Shown here: positions 18,053-27,315 of the stretch, piece after piece
Layout: each line of letters opens with the position of its first letter
Numbering within the stretch: position 1 is the stretch's first letter
Source: Flavobacterium sp.
Lineage (GTDB): Bacteria; Bacteroidota; Bacteroidia; Flavobacteriales; Flavobacteriaceae
Direction of reading: 5' to 3'
DNA: 35,646 bases
Assembly (NCBI GenBank): GCA_030145825.1
Contig: JAIXHM010000006.1
Location: 1-35,646 of the forward strand
Position numbers and translations under genes: made by a program
The notes under the pieces: model-generated
Told to the model about the DNA's origin: nothing
The model's input: the letters and a program-made list of their open reading frames with translations, nothing else
Database searches by the model: none

Positions 18053-21000
18053 ATGAGAAAAAAATTACTACTCCTCTTTTTACTATTAACTCAAATTTTA
18101 CAAGCCCAAGAATGGGAAATTAATTCAAATAATCGCTATAACTCTTTATTTCAGGAAGCATATGTTTTATATCCCGCGATACCAAAAGGAATTTTAGAGT
18201 CAATTGCGTATACAAATACACACATTCGTCATATTCAACCTGAAAATGAAGCGCCAAGTTGTAGTGATTTACCTCAATACTTTGGTGTAATGGGATTAGT
18301 TGACAATGGAAAAGGTTACTTCAGAGAAAATTTAAAATTAGTTGCTCAATTATCAGGATTCTCTGAAAATGAAATTAAGAGAAATCCAAGAACAAATATT
18401 TTAGCGTTTGCAAAGGCTTATGAAACTTTAAGAATTAGGCTAAATATCGATTCGAAAATTAAAAATCAATATCCAATTCTTTTAGAATTAAGCGAACTTC
18501 CTAAAACAACAGAAAAGAATGAGGCTTTTATTTTTGATACGTATGCTTATTCCGTCTTTAAAAACTTAAATGCTGTTAAGTTTCAAAATACACATCAATT
18601 ACCTCAATATGAAATTGATTTGAAATTAATTTTTGGTGATGAAAACTTAAAAGTTTTAGAAGCAAAAAAAGTTATTATTGAAAATAATAGAATTTCAAAT
18701 CCAAACGGAAATAATTATAATCCAACCAATAGTCGTTTTGCTCCACCATGTGGAGATGTTTCAGGAAGTTTTCCTTATACTGTTTTATCAGCTCCTGCAG
18801 ATCCCTCAAATTATAGCTCAAGAAGTGGAACTACAATAACTCATGTTACTATTCACACCATGCAAGGAACTTATGCTGGAGCAATTTCTTGGTTTCAAAA
18901 TCCTTCTGCAAATGTTTCTGCACATTATAATATTAGAGCTTCAGACGGACAAATCACACAATCGGTTTGTGAAATCGATAAAGCTTGGCACGTAAGTAAT
19001 TCTAATCCATATGCAATTGGAATTGAACATGAAGGCTACATTGCCGACCCAACTTGGTATACCAACGTAATGTATACTGTTTCTGCAGAACTAACAAAAG
19101 ACATTGCCTCAAGAAGAAGTATCAACTTAATTAGAACTTACGATCATAACGGAGATAACGGATTAAATCCTTTAAGCGATGGGTGTTTTAAAATTAAAGG
19201 TCACCAACATTTCCCAAGTCAAACTCACGTTGATCCAGGTGAATTTTGGGATTGGAACAAATACTACGATTTATTAAATCCAGCAACGAGTACGCCTACT
19301 AATATTTATACAGCTTGTAGTGGAACTTTTTATGATACTGGTGGTTCTAGTGGAAATTATGGTAATGATGAACGTAATTTCTATTTGATTAAACCAACAG
19401 GTGCTGGAAGTGTTTCGATTGATTTTACAAGTTTAAATTTAGAAACCAATTACGATTACCTTTATATTTACGATGGTGAAAGTTATAATGACCCATTAAT
19501 AGCTACTTTAAATGGAACAACACTCCCTGGAACAATTACTGCAACCAGTGGAAAAATGCTTTTAGAATTCAGGACTGATTGTGCTACAGTTGCATCGGGT
19601 TGGATAGCCAATTGGTCGTGTAATATGGCATCACCTATTTGTGAAGAACCTACAAATCTTAACGAAATAAATCTAACTCATAATCAAGCTACTTTAGATT
19701 GGGATGATGTTCCTTCTGCACAATCTTACGAAGTGAAATTTAAACACATTTTAGCTTCATCTTGGCAAACTTTTACAACTAATAATTCTTATTTAGATGT
19801 AACAGGATTAGCTGCTGACGGACATTATCTTTGGCAAGTGAGAACAAATTGTGGCAGTGGAAATTATTCGCAATGGGCAGGAACCGAATTTACAAACACA
19901 AACGCCATTGTAAATACCACAACTACACTTTGTGAAGGAACTTTTACAGATACAGGTTCAGATATTGGTGGGTATAGAAATAACGAAAGTTACAATTTTA
20001 CCATTGCTCCAACTGGTGCTTCAACGGTAACATTAACTTTTAGTAGTTTTGATACTGAAACTAATTATGATTTCTTAAAAATTTATGATGGCCCATCAAC
20101 AGCTTCAACTCTTTTGGGAACCTATTCTGGAACAACAATTCCTCCAACAATTACTTCAAGTGGCCCTAGTTTAACCATCCGATTTACTTCTGACACTGCA
20201 ACTACAAGACCGGGTTGGGTTGCCAATTGGTCGTGTTGTAAAAACCCAACAATTACTTCTTTAACAGCTTCAGATAATTCCATTTGTGCATCTCAAACTG
20301 TAACATTAAATATTAATGGAAGTTTGAATGATGCAACGCTATGGGCGATTTATAGCGGATCTTGTGGTGGAACATTAGTAGGAACAACAAATTCCAATAC
20401 TTTTGATTTGACACCAAGTGTAACGACTACTTATTTCGTAAGAGGAATTGGAGGTTGCCCTTCAACACAACCTTGTACTTCAATAACTATAAACGTTGGA
20501 AATCCAGAAATTGATGTGTTAGGAAATTCAATAAGTATTGTAAATAATGATGTTACACCTTCAACTACAGATGATACTGATTTTGGAACAGTAAGCACAA
20601 ATACAACAAATACTTTCACTATTGATAATAGCGGAATTGATAATTTAATCATTTCAGATATTACTCTTTCAGGTGTAGATGCTACAGATTTTTCAATTAG
20701 TGGAATTACATTACCTGTAACAATTACTTCTGGAAATTCAATAACTTTTGATGTTAATTTCATAATTGGAACAAGCGGAACTAAAAATGCAACTGTAACG
20801 ATTGATAATAACGATTGTGATGAATCAAGTTATAGTTTTGCTATACGTGCCACATCGGGTTGTGGAAATACAACCACTTGGAACGGAAGTTCATGGAGTA
20901 ATGGTTCGCCTTCATTAACAAAAGCGGTTGTATTTATTGGAAATTATAGCTCTACTGCGAGTATCTTAGCTTGTAATGTCTTAATTACAAACAATGCTCA

Positions 21001-22432
21001 AGTAACTTTTAATAGCGGACACACGTTAATTATTGATAATGAAATTACAGTTGACACAGGTTCGTTATTAACAATTGAAAATAATTCGGCTTTACGTCAA
21101 GTCAATGATAATGCAGTTAATTATGGAAATATTATTGTAAAGAGATATTCAGCTCCAATGATTCGATTGGATTATACAGCTTGGGGAAGTCCAGTTGAAA
21201 ATCAACAATTACAAGCGTTTTCACCAAATACTCTGTCGAATCGTTTTTACGAATATTTGTATACAGGAACTACAACAGCTACTGCATTTCAAAGTGTAAA
21301 TCCTACAACTAATTTTGAAGTTGGAAAAGGATACTTAATTCGTGTTGATAATACTTGGCCAGCTACTACTCCAACAGCTTATAACGGAACATTTAATGGA
21401 GTTCCTGCAAATGGAATATATTCAAAATCGGTTGGATTAGGATACAATTTATTGAGTAATCCCTTCCCTTCTCCTATAAGCGGAAATTCATTCTTAGGCC
21501 AAAATCCATCAATTGATGCTTTATATTTTTGGACACATACTGTTCCTTCTTCTGGAGGAAGTTATCCATCTAACAATTATGCTAGTTATACAACTTTAGG
21601 AGGAACAGCTTCTGCTTCTGGAAGTGCCATTCCTAACGGAACTATAGCAGTTGGACAAGGATTTTATGTAAACAAAACAGGTTCCGCTGGAACGGCTAAT
21701 TTCAAAAACAACCAACGTGTAAATGCTTCGGTAAGCACGCAATTTTTCAGAACTTCTGAAGAAACAGAAACACACCGCTTTTGGATAAACCTAAATTCGG
21801 TTAACCAACCTATCAATCAAATTTTAATTGGCTATACTGAAAATGCAACAAATAGTTTAGACAATCAAATCGATGGAAGAATGCTCGATCAATCTAAAAC
21901 AATGTTGTATAGTATTGTTAATAATGAAAATTTAGTAATTCAAGGTAGAGCTTTACCTTTTACAAGTGACGATGTTGTTACTTTAGGATTTAAAGCGACT
22001 GAAAAAGGAACTTTTGAGATTTCGTTAGAAATGATTGATGGTTTATTTGCAGACCAAGATATTTATTTGAAAGACAAAGCAATTGGTTACACACATAACT
22101 TAAAAGAAAATAAATATAGTTTTATTTCAGAAGCTGGTGAATTTGAAAACCGATTTGAAATTGTATATAAAAAATTAACTTCTCAATTAAACGAAATAAC
22201 AAATAACGAAGTTTTTGCTTATTCGAATAATGAAATTATTACTGTAAATTCTAACAACAAAAAGATAGATAAAATTGAAGTTTACGATATTTTAGGTCGA
22301 AAATTGTTTGAAAGTAAAAATGTGAATCATAATAGTTTTTCTATTAATTCAATTTTAAAAGAAAACCAACCTTTACTTGTGAAAATACATCTTGAAAATG
22401 ATGAAATTCATACCAAAAAAATAATCCACTAA
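18053..22432 (+). CDS. Secreted N-acetylmuramoyl-L-alanine amidase with lysozyme-like N-terminal region, two CUB-like domains, FnIII, choice-of-anchor/ASH-like domain and T9SS C-terminal sorting domain
   Basis: Signal peptide; Amidase_2 'TIHTMQGTYAGAISWFQNPSANVSAHYNIRASDGQITQSV...IGIEHEGY...GHQHFPSQTHVDPGEFWDWNKYY'; repeated 'NYDYLYIYDG'/'NYDFLKIYDG' and 'GW[IV]ANWSC'; C-terminal 'KIDKIEVYDILGRKLFESKNV...LLVKIHLENDEIHTKKIIH'. ATG 18053 preferred over TTG 18044. Confidence 0.88.
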   Translation: MRKKLLLLFLLLTQILQAQEWEINSNNRYNSLFQEAYVLYPAIPKGILESIAYTNTHIRHIQPENEAPSCSDLPQYFGVMGLVDNGKGYFRENLKLVAQLSGFSENEIKRNPRTNILAFAKAYETLRIRLNIDSKIKNQYPILLELSELPKTTEKNEAFIFDTYAYSVFKNLNAVKFQNTHQLPQYEIDLKLIFGDENLKVLEAKKVIIENNRISNPNGNNYNPTNSRFAPPCGDVSGSFPYTVLSAPADPSNYSSRSGTTITHVTIHTMQGTYAGAISWFQNPSANVSAHYNIRASDGQITQSVCEIDKAWHVSNSNPYAIGIEHEGYIADPTWYTNVMYTVSAELTKDIASRRSINLIRTYDHNGDNGLNPLSDGCFKIKGHQHFPSQTHVDPGEFWDWNKYYDLLNPATSTPTNIYTACSGTFYDTGGSSGNYGNDERNFYLIKPTGAGSVSIDFTSLNLETNYDYLYIYDGESYNDPLIATLNGTTLPGTITATSGKMLLEFRTDCATVASGWIANWSCNMASPICEEPTNLNEINLTHNQATLDWDDVPSAQSYEVKFKHILASSWQTFTTNNSYLDVTGLAADGHYLWQVRTNCGSGNYSQWAGTEFTNTNAIVNTTTTLCEGTFTDTGSDIGGYRNNESYNFTIAPTGASTVTLTFSSFDTETNYDFLKIYDGPSTASTLLGTYSGTTIPPTITSSGPSLTIRFTSDTATTRPGWVANWSCCKNPTITSLTASDNSICASQTVTLNINGSLNDATLWAIYSGSCGGTLVGTTNSNTFDLTPSVTTTYFVRGIGGCPSTQPCTSITINVGNPEIDVLGNSISIVNNDVTPSTTDDTDFGTVSTNTTNTFTIDNSGIDNLIISDITLSGVDATDFSISGITLPVTITSGNSITFDVNFIIGTSGTKNATVTIDNNDCDESSYSFAIRATSGCGNTTTWNGSSWSNGSPSLTKAVVFIGNYSSTASILACNVLITNNAQVTFNSGHTLIIDNEITVDTGSLLTIENNSALRQVNDNAVNYGNIIVKRYSAPMIRLDYTAWGSPVENQQLQAFSPNTLSNRFYEYLYTGTTTATAFQSVNPTTNFEVGKGYLIRVDNTWPATTPTAYNGTFNGVPANGIYSKSVGLGYNLLSNPFPSPISGNSFLGQNPSIDALYFWTHTVPSSGGSYPSNNYASYTTLGGTASASGSAIPNGTIAVGQGFYVNKTGSAGTANFKNNQRVNASVSTQFFRTSEETETHRFWINLNSVNQPINQILIGYTENATNSLDNQIDGRMLDQSKTMLYSIVNNENLVIQGRALPFTSDDVVTLGFKATEKGTFEISLEMIDGLFADQDIYLKDKAIGYTHNLKENKYSFISEAGEFENRFEIVYKKLTSQLNEITNNEVFAYSNNEIITVNSNNKKIDKIEVYDILGRKLFESKNVNHNSFSINSILKENQPLLVKIHLENDEIHTKKIIH
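19316..19621 (+). other. CUB-like domain, copy 1, within amidase
   Basis: CSGTFYDTGGSSGNYGNDERNFYLIKPTGAGSVSIDFTSLNLETNYDYLYIYDG...GWIANWSC. Confidence 0.7.
19931..20236 (+). other. CUB-like domain, copy 2, within amidase
   Basis: CEGTFTDTGSDIGGYRNNESYNFTIAPTGASTVTLTFSSFDTETNYDFLKIYDG...GWVANWSC; same nucleotide length (306 bp) as copy 1. Confidence 0.7.
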
Positions 22433-22433
22433 G

Positions 22434-22456
22434 AATAACCCCATTTTGGGGTTATT
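22434..22456 (+). terminator. Terminator downstream of amidase gene
   Basis: aataacccc-atttt-ggggttatt then T-rich; stem overlaps the ORF-track TTG start of the next gene, so that start is unlikely. Confidence 0.8.
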
Positions 22457-22483
22457 TTTTTATTTATCTCTTACCAAAACATT

Positions 22484-22491
22484 TTATCTTT
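22484..22491 (+). promoter_or_regulatory. TATCTTTG -7 element immediately upstream of rlmD
   Basis: TATCTTTG ending 5 nt before ATG 22497; would place the transcription start at or near the start codon. Confidence 0.4.
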
Positions 22492-22496
22492 GCCTT

Positions 22497-23909
22497 ATGG
22501 GAAGAAAAAGAACCGAACGTATAGTTTTTGAAAATATAGAAGTATTAGATGCTGGTGCTAAAGGCGTTTCAGTAGCTAAAGCACCTGATGGAAAAGTAAT
22601 CTTTTTACCAAATGTTGTTCCAGGTGATGTGGTTGATGTTCAAACTACAAAAAAAAGAAAAGCATATTACGAAGGAAAAGCAACAAAAATTCATTCGTTT
22701 TCAAAAGATAGAATAGAACCAATTTGCGAACATTTTGGAGTTTGCGGTGGTTGTAAATGGCAAAATATGAAATATGAAAGCCAATTATTTTACAAAAACC
22801 AAGAAGTTCAAAACAATCTAAAACGAATTGGTAAAATTGAATTACCTGAATTTGAACCGATTTTAGGTTCTGAAAAACAATTCTTTTATCGTAATAAAAT
22901 GGAATTTGGTTTTTCAAATGCTCGTTGGATGACGCAAGAAGAAATTTCAAGTGGAAAAGAATTTGAACACAAAAATGCATTAGGTTTTCATATCCCTAGA
23001 ATGTGGGATAAAATTTTGGATATCGAAAAATGTCATTTACAACAAGATCCATCAAATGCAATTCGTAACGAAATAAAAGAGTTTGCTGTTAAAAATGGTC
23101 TAGATTTTTACGATGCACGCAACCAAGAAGGCTTTTTAAGAACTTTAATGATTCGTACGGCTTCAACTGGTGAAATCATGGTTCTTATTCAGTTTTTTAA
23201 AGAAAATAGAGCCAATCGCGAGTTACTTTTAAACTTTGTTGCAGAACGTTTTCCTGAAATCACTTCCCTACTCTATGTTATCAATAGTAAAGGAAACGAC
23301 ACATTATACGACCAAGATATTAAGTTATTTAAAGGTCGCGAATATATTTTAGAAGAAATGGAAGGTTTACATTTTAGTATAAATGCAAAATCTTTCTATC
23401 AAACTAATTCAGACCAAGCTTACGAATTATACAAAATCACACGTGATTTTGCAGGATTAACTGGTGAAGAATTAGTGTATGATTTATATACAGGTACTGG
23501 AACTATAGCACAATTCGTTTCGAAAAAAGCAAAAAAAGTTATAGGTGTTGAAGCGGTTCCTGAAGCTATTGAAGACGCTAAAGCTAATGCAGAACGCAAT
23601 AAAATTACAAATTGTGAGTTTTTTGTTGGTGACATGAAAAATGTATTCAACGACGAGTTTATAAGTACTCACGGACAACCCGATGTAATTATTACCGATC
23701 CACCGCGTGATGGAATGCATAAAGATGTGGTAGAAATGTTATTAAAAACTAATGTTCCTAGAATCGTTTATGTAAGTTGTAATTCGGCTACTCAAGCTAG
23801 AGATTTAGCCTTAATGGATGAAAAATATAAAGTAATAAGAGTTCGACCAGTAGATATGTTTCCACAAACGCATCATGTCGAAAATGTTGTACTTTTAGAA
23901 AAAAGATAA
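22497..23909 (+). CDS. rlmD: 23S rRNA (uracil(1939)-C(5))-methyltransferase RlmD family (TrmA/RumA type)
   Basis: TRAM domain; Fe-S cysteines 'CEHFGVCGGCKWQNM' + 'EKCHLQ'; 'YDLYTGTGTIAQFVSKKAKKVIGVE', 'ITDPPRDGMH', 'RIVYVSCNSATQARDL'. Confidence 0.93.
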   Translation: MGRKRTERIVFENIEVLDAGAKGVSVAKAPDGKVIFLPNVVPGDVVDVQTTKKRKAYYEGKATKIHSFSKDRIEPICEHFGVCGGCKWQNMKYESQLFYKNQEVQNNLKRIGKIELPEFEPILGSEKQFFYRNKMEFGFSNARWMTQEEISSGKEFEHKNALGFHIPRMWDKILDIEKCHLQQDPSNAIRNEIKEFAVKNGLDFYDARNQEGFLRTLMIRTASTGEIMVLIQFFKENRANRELLLNFVAERFPEITSLLYVINSKGNDTLYDQDIKLFKGREYILEEMEGLHFSINAKSFYQTNSDQAYELYKITRDFAGLTGEELVYDLYTGTGTIAQFVSKKAKKVIGVEAVPEAIEDAKANAERNKITNCEFFVGDMKNVFNDEFISTHGQPDVIITDPPRDGMHKDVVEMLLKTNVPRIVYVSCNSATQARDLALMDEKYKVIRVRPVDMFPQTHHVENVVLLEKR

Positions 23910-23911
23910 AG

Positions 23912-24424
23912 ATGAAAAGGTTTAGTATTACATTATTATTAATTGTTTTTGCAATTTCATTTTGGAATTGTGAAAAGGATGATATTTGTGCAGACGGAAC
24001 GATTACGACTCCACAGTTGGTTATTGAATTCTATGATGCAACAGATCAAACACAATTAAAAAATGTTACCAATTTATTAGTTGTTGCTGATGGTTATACA
24101 TCTGGTTTTTCTTACAGTGGTGTTAATCAAATCTTATTTCCCTTAAAAACGACTGATGATATAACAACATTGCAGTTTATACAAAATGGTACTACTACAG
24201 ATACAGCAGATGATAACATTGATAGGATAACATTTAATTACACGAGAGAAAATATTTACATTTCTCGCGCTTGTGGCTATAAAACAAATTTTACACTTAA
24301 TGATTTAAATGGTGTTCAAATAGAGACAGACGCTGATAATTGGTTGAGTACATCCGTTTTACCTATTATTGAACAACCAGAAATTACAAATGAAAACGAA
24401 GTACATGTTAAAATATATTTTTAG
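23912..24424 (+). CDS. DUF6452-like lipoprotein
   Basis: Lipobox 'ISFWNCEKDDICADGTITTPQLVIEFYDATDQTQLKNVTNLLV'; resembles the Flavobacteriia DUF6452 family; position after rlmD. Confidence 0.7.
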   Translation: MKRFSITLLLIVFAISFWNCEKDDICADGTITTPQLVIEFYDATDQTQLKNVTNLLVVADGYTSGFSYSGVNQILFPLKTTDDITTLQFIQNGTTTDTADDNIDRITFNYTRENIYISRACGYKTNFTLNDLNGVQIETDADNWLSTSVLPIIEQPEITNENEVHVKIYF

Positions 24425-25085
24425 TTTCTTAGCTGTTTTTATTGGTCTAAATTCTTTTAGTCAAGACACTACTAAAGTAGTTTATCCGCAACGTTACGGA
24501 CTTAGAGTTGGTATTGACTTACATCGTTTATCAAAATCATTTTATGATGCTGATTATAAAGGATTAGAAGTTGTAGGAGATTATAGACTTACAAGAAAAT
24601 TTTATATTGCTGGAGAATTAGGTAACGAAAACAAAACTGTAGACGACGATCGATTCAATTTTACAACAAAAGGAACTTATTTTAAAGTGGGTTTTGATTA
24701 TAATGCTTATGAAAACTGGCTAGATATGGAAAATATGTTATACGCCGGAATGCGTGTAGGTGTGAGTTCATTTTCGCAAACATTAAATCAGTACACCATT
24801 TACGATCCTACGAATTATTACGGTGAAAACACTATTAATTCTGGTGAAAAATTTAATGGTTTAAATGCATCTTGGATTGAAATAATTGGTGGTGTAAAAG
24901 CAGAATTATTCAGTAATTTATATTTAGGATTTTCAGTTCGATTAAATTATTTACTTTCCGAAAAAGAACCAAATAATTTTGCTAACCTTTATATTCCTGG
25001 TTTTAATAGAACTTATGAAGGAAAGTTTGGTGCAGGATTTAATTACACTTTGAGTTATTTTATTCCGATTTATAAGAAGAAATAG
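24405..25085 (+). CDS. DUF6048-like predicted outer-membrane beta-barrel protein
   Basis: Signal peptide 'MLKYIFSFLAVFIGLNSFSQ'; alternating beta-strand pattern 'RYGLRVGIDLHRLSKSFYDADYKGLEVVGDYRLTRKFYIAGELG', terminal 'AGFNYTLSYFIPIYKKK'. Confidence 0.7.
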   Translation: MLKYIFSFLAVFIGLNSFSQDTTKVVYPQRYGLRVGIDLHRLSKSFYDADYKGLEVVGDYRLTRKFYIAGELGNENKTVDDDRFNFTTKGTYFKVGFDYNAYENWLDMENMLYAGMRVGVSSFSQTLNQYTIYDPTNYYGENTINSGEKFNGLNASWIEIIGGVKAELFSNLYLGFSVRLNYLLSEKEPNNFANLYIPGFNRTYEGKFGAGFNYTLSYFIPIYKKK

Positions 25086-25088
25086 ATA

Positions 25089-25799
25089 ATGTACCGTCAT
25101 CTTGGTAAAAATAGAACACTAAAACATAATATTAAAATTGCTGTGATTTTATCATTTGTTGCAGGAATTGTTAATATAGTGGGCTTTTTATCTATTCACC
25201 AATTAACCACAAATGTAACGGGACATTTTGCTTTGTTCATAAATGATATTGCAAATTTCAAAATTTGGGAAGGAACCGTTTATCTATTATATATTTTTTT
25301 CTTTATCTTGGGTTCATTTACCTCTAGTTTTTTTATTGAAAAGTTTAAGAGTCGAAAAACAAATATTCTTCCCGTTTTAGTGCTTTTTGAAGCAACCTTA
25401 CTTGTAATTGTAACTTTTCTCTTTTACAAAATAAACAACGATCATTTCTTAGCAAGTATTTTACTTTTTGCTATGGGATTTCAAAACTCGTATGTTTCAA
25501 AAATTTCGAATACTCTTGTTAGAACAACTCACCTGACTGGTTTATTTACTGATTTAGGGATTGACCTATCTCATCTTTTCTTTGCAGAACACATTCAAAA
25601 TAGACCAAAATTATTAGCCTCAATAAAGTTAAGAATATATATAATTCTTTTTTTCTTTTTAGGTGGATTTAGTGGTGGATTCTTTTATTCAGAATTAAAA
25701 TTAGGAATAAACACACTCATCTTGGCTGCCTCAATTTTGACTATTAGTGCCTTTTTTGACAGCCTTAAATATCGTTATATAAAATATTCAAGAAAATAA
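25089..25799 (+). CDS. YoaK/DUF1275 family membrane protein
   Basis: 'AVILSFVAGIVNIVGFLSIHQLTTNVTGHFALF', 'FAMGFQNSYVSKISNTLVRTTHLTGLFTDLGIDL'. Confidence 0.9.
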   Translation: MYRHLGKNRTLKHNIKIAVILSFVAGIVNIVGFLSIHQLTTNVTGHFALFINDIANFKIWEGTVYLLYIFFFILGSFTSSFFIEKFKSRKTNILPVLVLFEATLLVIVTFLFYKINNDHFLASILLFAMGFQNSYVSKISNTLVRTTHLTGLFTDLGIDLSHLFFAEHIQNRPKLLASIKLRIYIILFFFLGGFSGGFFYSELKLGINTLILAASILTISAFFDSLKYRYIKYSRK

Positions 25800-25800
25800 A

Positions 25801-25826
25801 AAACCCCGAAATAAATTTCGGGGTTT
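25801..25826. terminator. Bidirectional terminator (convergent DUF1275 / sucC)
   Basis: aaaccccgaaa-taaa-tttcggggttt hairpin flanked by A and T runs. Confidence 0.9.
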
Positions 25827-25855
25827 TTAGTATATAGAAAATTCTAAATCTCTAA

Positions 25856-27049
25856 TTAAGATAAAGCTGCTTTTACTTGATCTGCTGCTTCTTGGAACTG
25901 AACTGCAGATAAAATTGGCATTCCAGAATTATCGATTAGTTCCTTAGCAATTTCTGCATTTGTACCTTGTAAACGAACAATAATAGGCACTTTAATTTCG
26001 TCACCCATGTTAGTATAAGCATCAACTACACCTTGAGCAACACGGTCACAACGAACGATACCACCAAAAATGTTAATTAAAATAGCTTTTACATTTGGAT
26101 CTTTTAAGATAATACGGAAAGCTGTTTCTACACGTTTAGCATCTGCAGTACCTCCCACGTCTAAGAAGTTAGCTGGCTCAAAACCTGCATACTTAATTAA
26201 GTCCATAGTTGCCATTGCTAGACCTGCACCATTTACCATACATCCTACAGTACCATCTAAATCTACGTAGTTTAATCCTACTTCTTTAGCTTCAACTTCA
26301 ATTGGATTTTCTTCACGAACATCACGCATTTCAGCTAAATCTTTATGACGGTATAATGCATTATCATCTAATACAACCTTAGCATCAACAGCTAAAATTT
26401 TATTATCTGAAGTTTTTAATACAGGATTAATTTCAAATAATGAAGCGTCAGCACCTACATAAGCTCTGTATAATGCATCAACAAATTTCACCATTTCTTT
26501 GAAAGCTTCACCTTCACATCCTAAATTAAAAGCAATTCTTCTTGCTTGAAAACCTTGTAATCCTACAGAAGGATCAACCTCTTCAGTAAAGATTAAGTGT
26601 GGTGTATGTTCTGCTACTTCTTCAATATCCATACCTCCTTCAGTAGAGTACATAATCATGTTTCTACCTTTTCCACGGTTTAATAAAACCGACATGTAGA
26701 ACTCTTTTGTTTCAGTTTCACCTGGATAATATACATCCTCAGCAACTAAAACCTTATGAACTCTTTTTCCTTGAGGAGGAGTTTGAGGAGTAATTAAATC
26801 CATACCAATAATTTGACCAGCAATTTCTTTAACTTGATCTAAATTTTTAGCCAATTTAACTCCACCACCTTTTCCACGACCACCAGCGTGAATTTGTGCT
26901 TTAATTACATGCCAACCTGTACCAGTTTCGGCAGTTAATTGTTTTGCTTTATCTACAGCTTCTTCAGCATTGTTTGCTACATGACCACGTTGTACACGCA
27001 CTCCGTAACGTGATAATATTTCTTTACCTTGATATTCGTGTAAGTTCAT
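25856..27049 (-). CDS. sucC: ADP-forming succinate--CoA ligase subunit beta
   Basis: 'MNLHEYQGKEILSRYGV', 'KAQIHAGGRGKGGGVKLAK', 'GCMVNGAGLAMATMDLIKYAG', 'NFLDVGGTA', 'INIFGGIVRCDRVAQG'. Confidence 0.98.
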   Translation of the reverse strand: MNLHEYQGKEILSRYGVRVQRGHVANNAEEAVDKAKQLTAETGTGWHVIKAQIHAGGRGKGGGVKLAKNLDQVKEIAGQIIGMDLITPQTPPQGKRVHKVLVAEDVYYPGETETKEFYMSVLLNRGKGRNMIMYSTEGGMDIEEVAEHTPHLIFTEEVDPSVGLQGFQARRIAFNLGCEGEAFKEMVKFVDALYRAYVGADASLFEINPVLKTSDNKILAVDAKVVLDDNALYRHKDLAEMRDVREENPIEVEAKEVGLNYVDLDGTVGCMVNGAGLAMATMDLIKYAGFEPANFLDVGGTADAKRVETAFRIILKDPNVKAILINIFGGIVRCDRVAQGVVDAYTNMGDEIKVPIIVRLQGTNAEIAKELIDNSGMPILSAVQFQEAADQVKAALS

Positions 27050-27315
27050 AATTGTGTATGTTATTCGAAAATTTAAAGTGCCACAAAAATAGCAAACTAA
27101 TTTTTAACTCACTAACTTTTTTATCGTTAATTTGGGAAATTGATATACATTGATCTTAAAAAAATAAATTACCTAATAAACTAAATTAAATTTAAAAATT
27201 AAACAAATTATCATTAAATAATATTTTTTATAACATTAAGTGTTATTTTGTTTTATTTTGTTATTTTTTATGCAATTAGAAAAAATATTCTTCTTTTTGC
27301 AAAAAAATTAAAACT

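Noticed and set aside
19316-20236. Duplicated segments considered as a mobile or recombination repeat
   Set aside because: Best explained as two CUB-like protein domains separated by an FnIII domain; the similarity is at protein level
20431-20763. 110-aa minus-strand ORF in the amidase gene
   Set aside because: Antisense shadow of a repetitive Thr/Ser-rich region; no signal peptide or family pattern
22446-22496. ORF-track N-terminal extension of RlmD (MGLFFYLSLTKTFYLCL)
   Set aside because: TTG start lies within the preceding gene's terminator hairpin and before the -7 element; ATG 22497 is the better start
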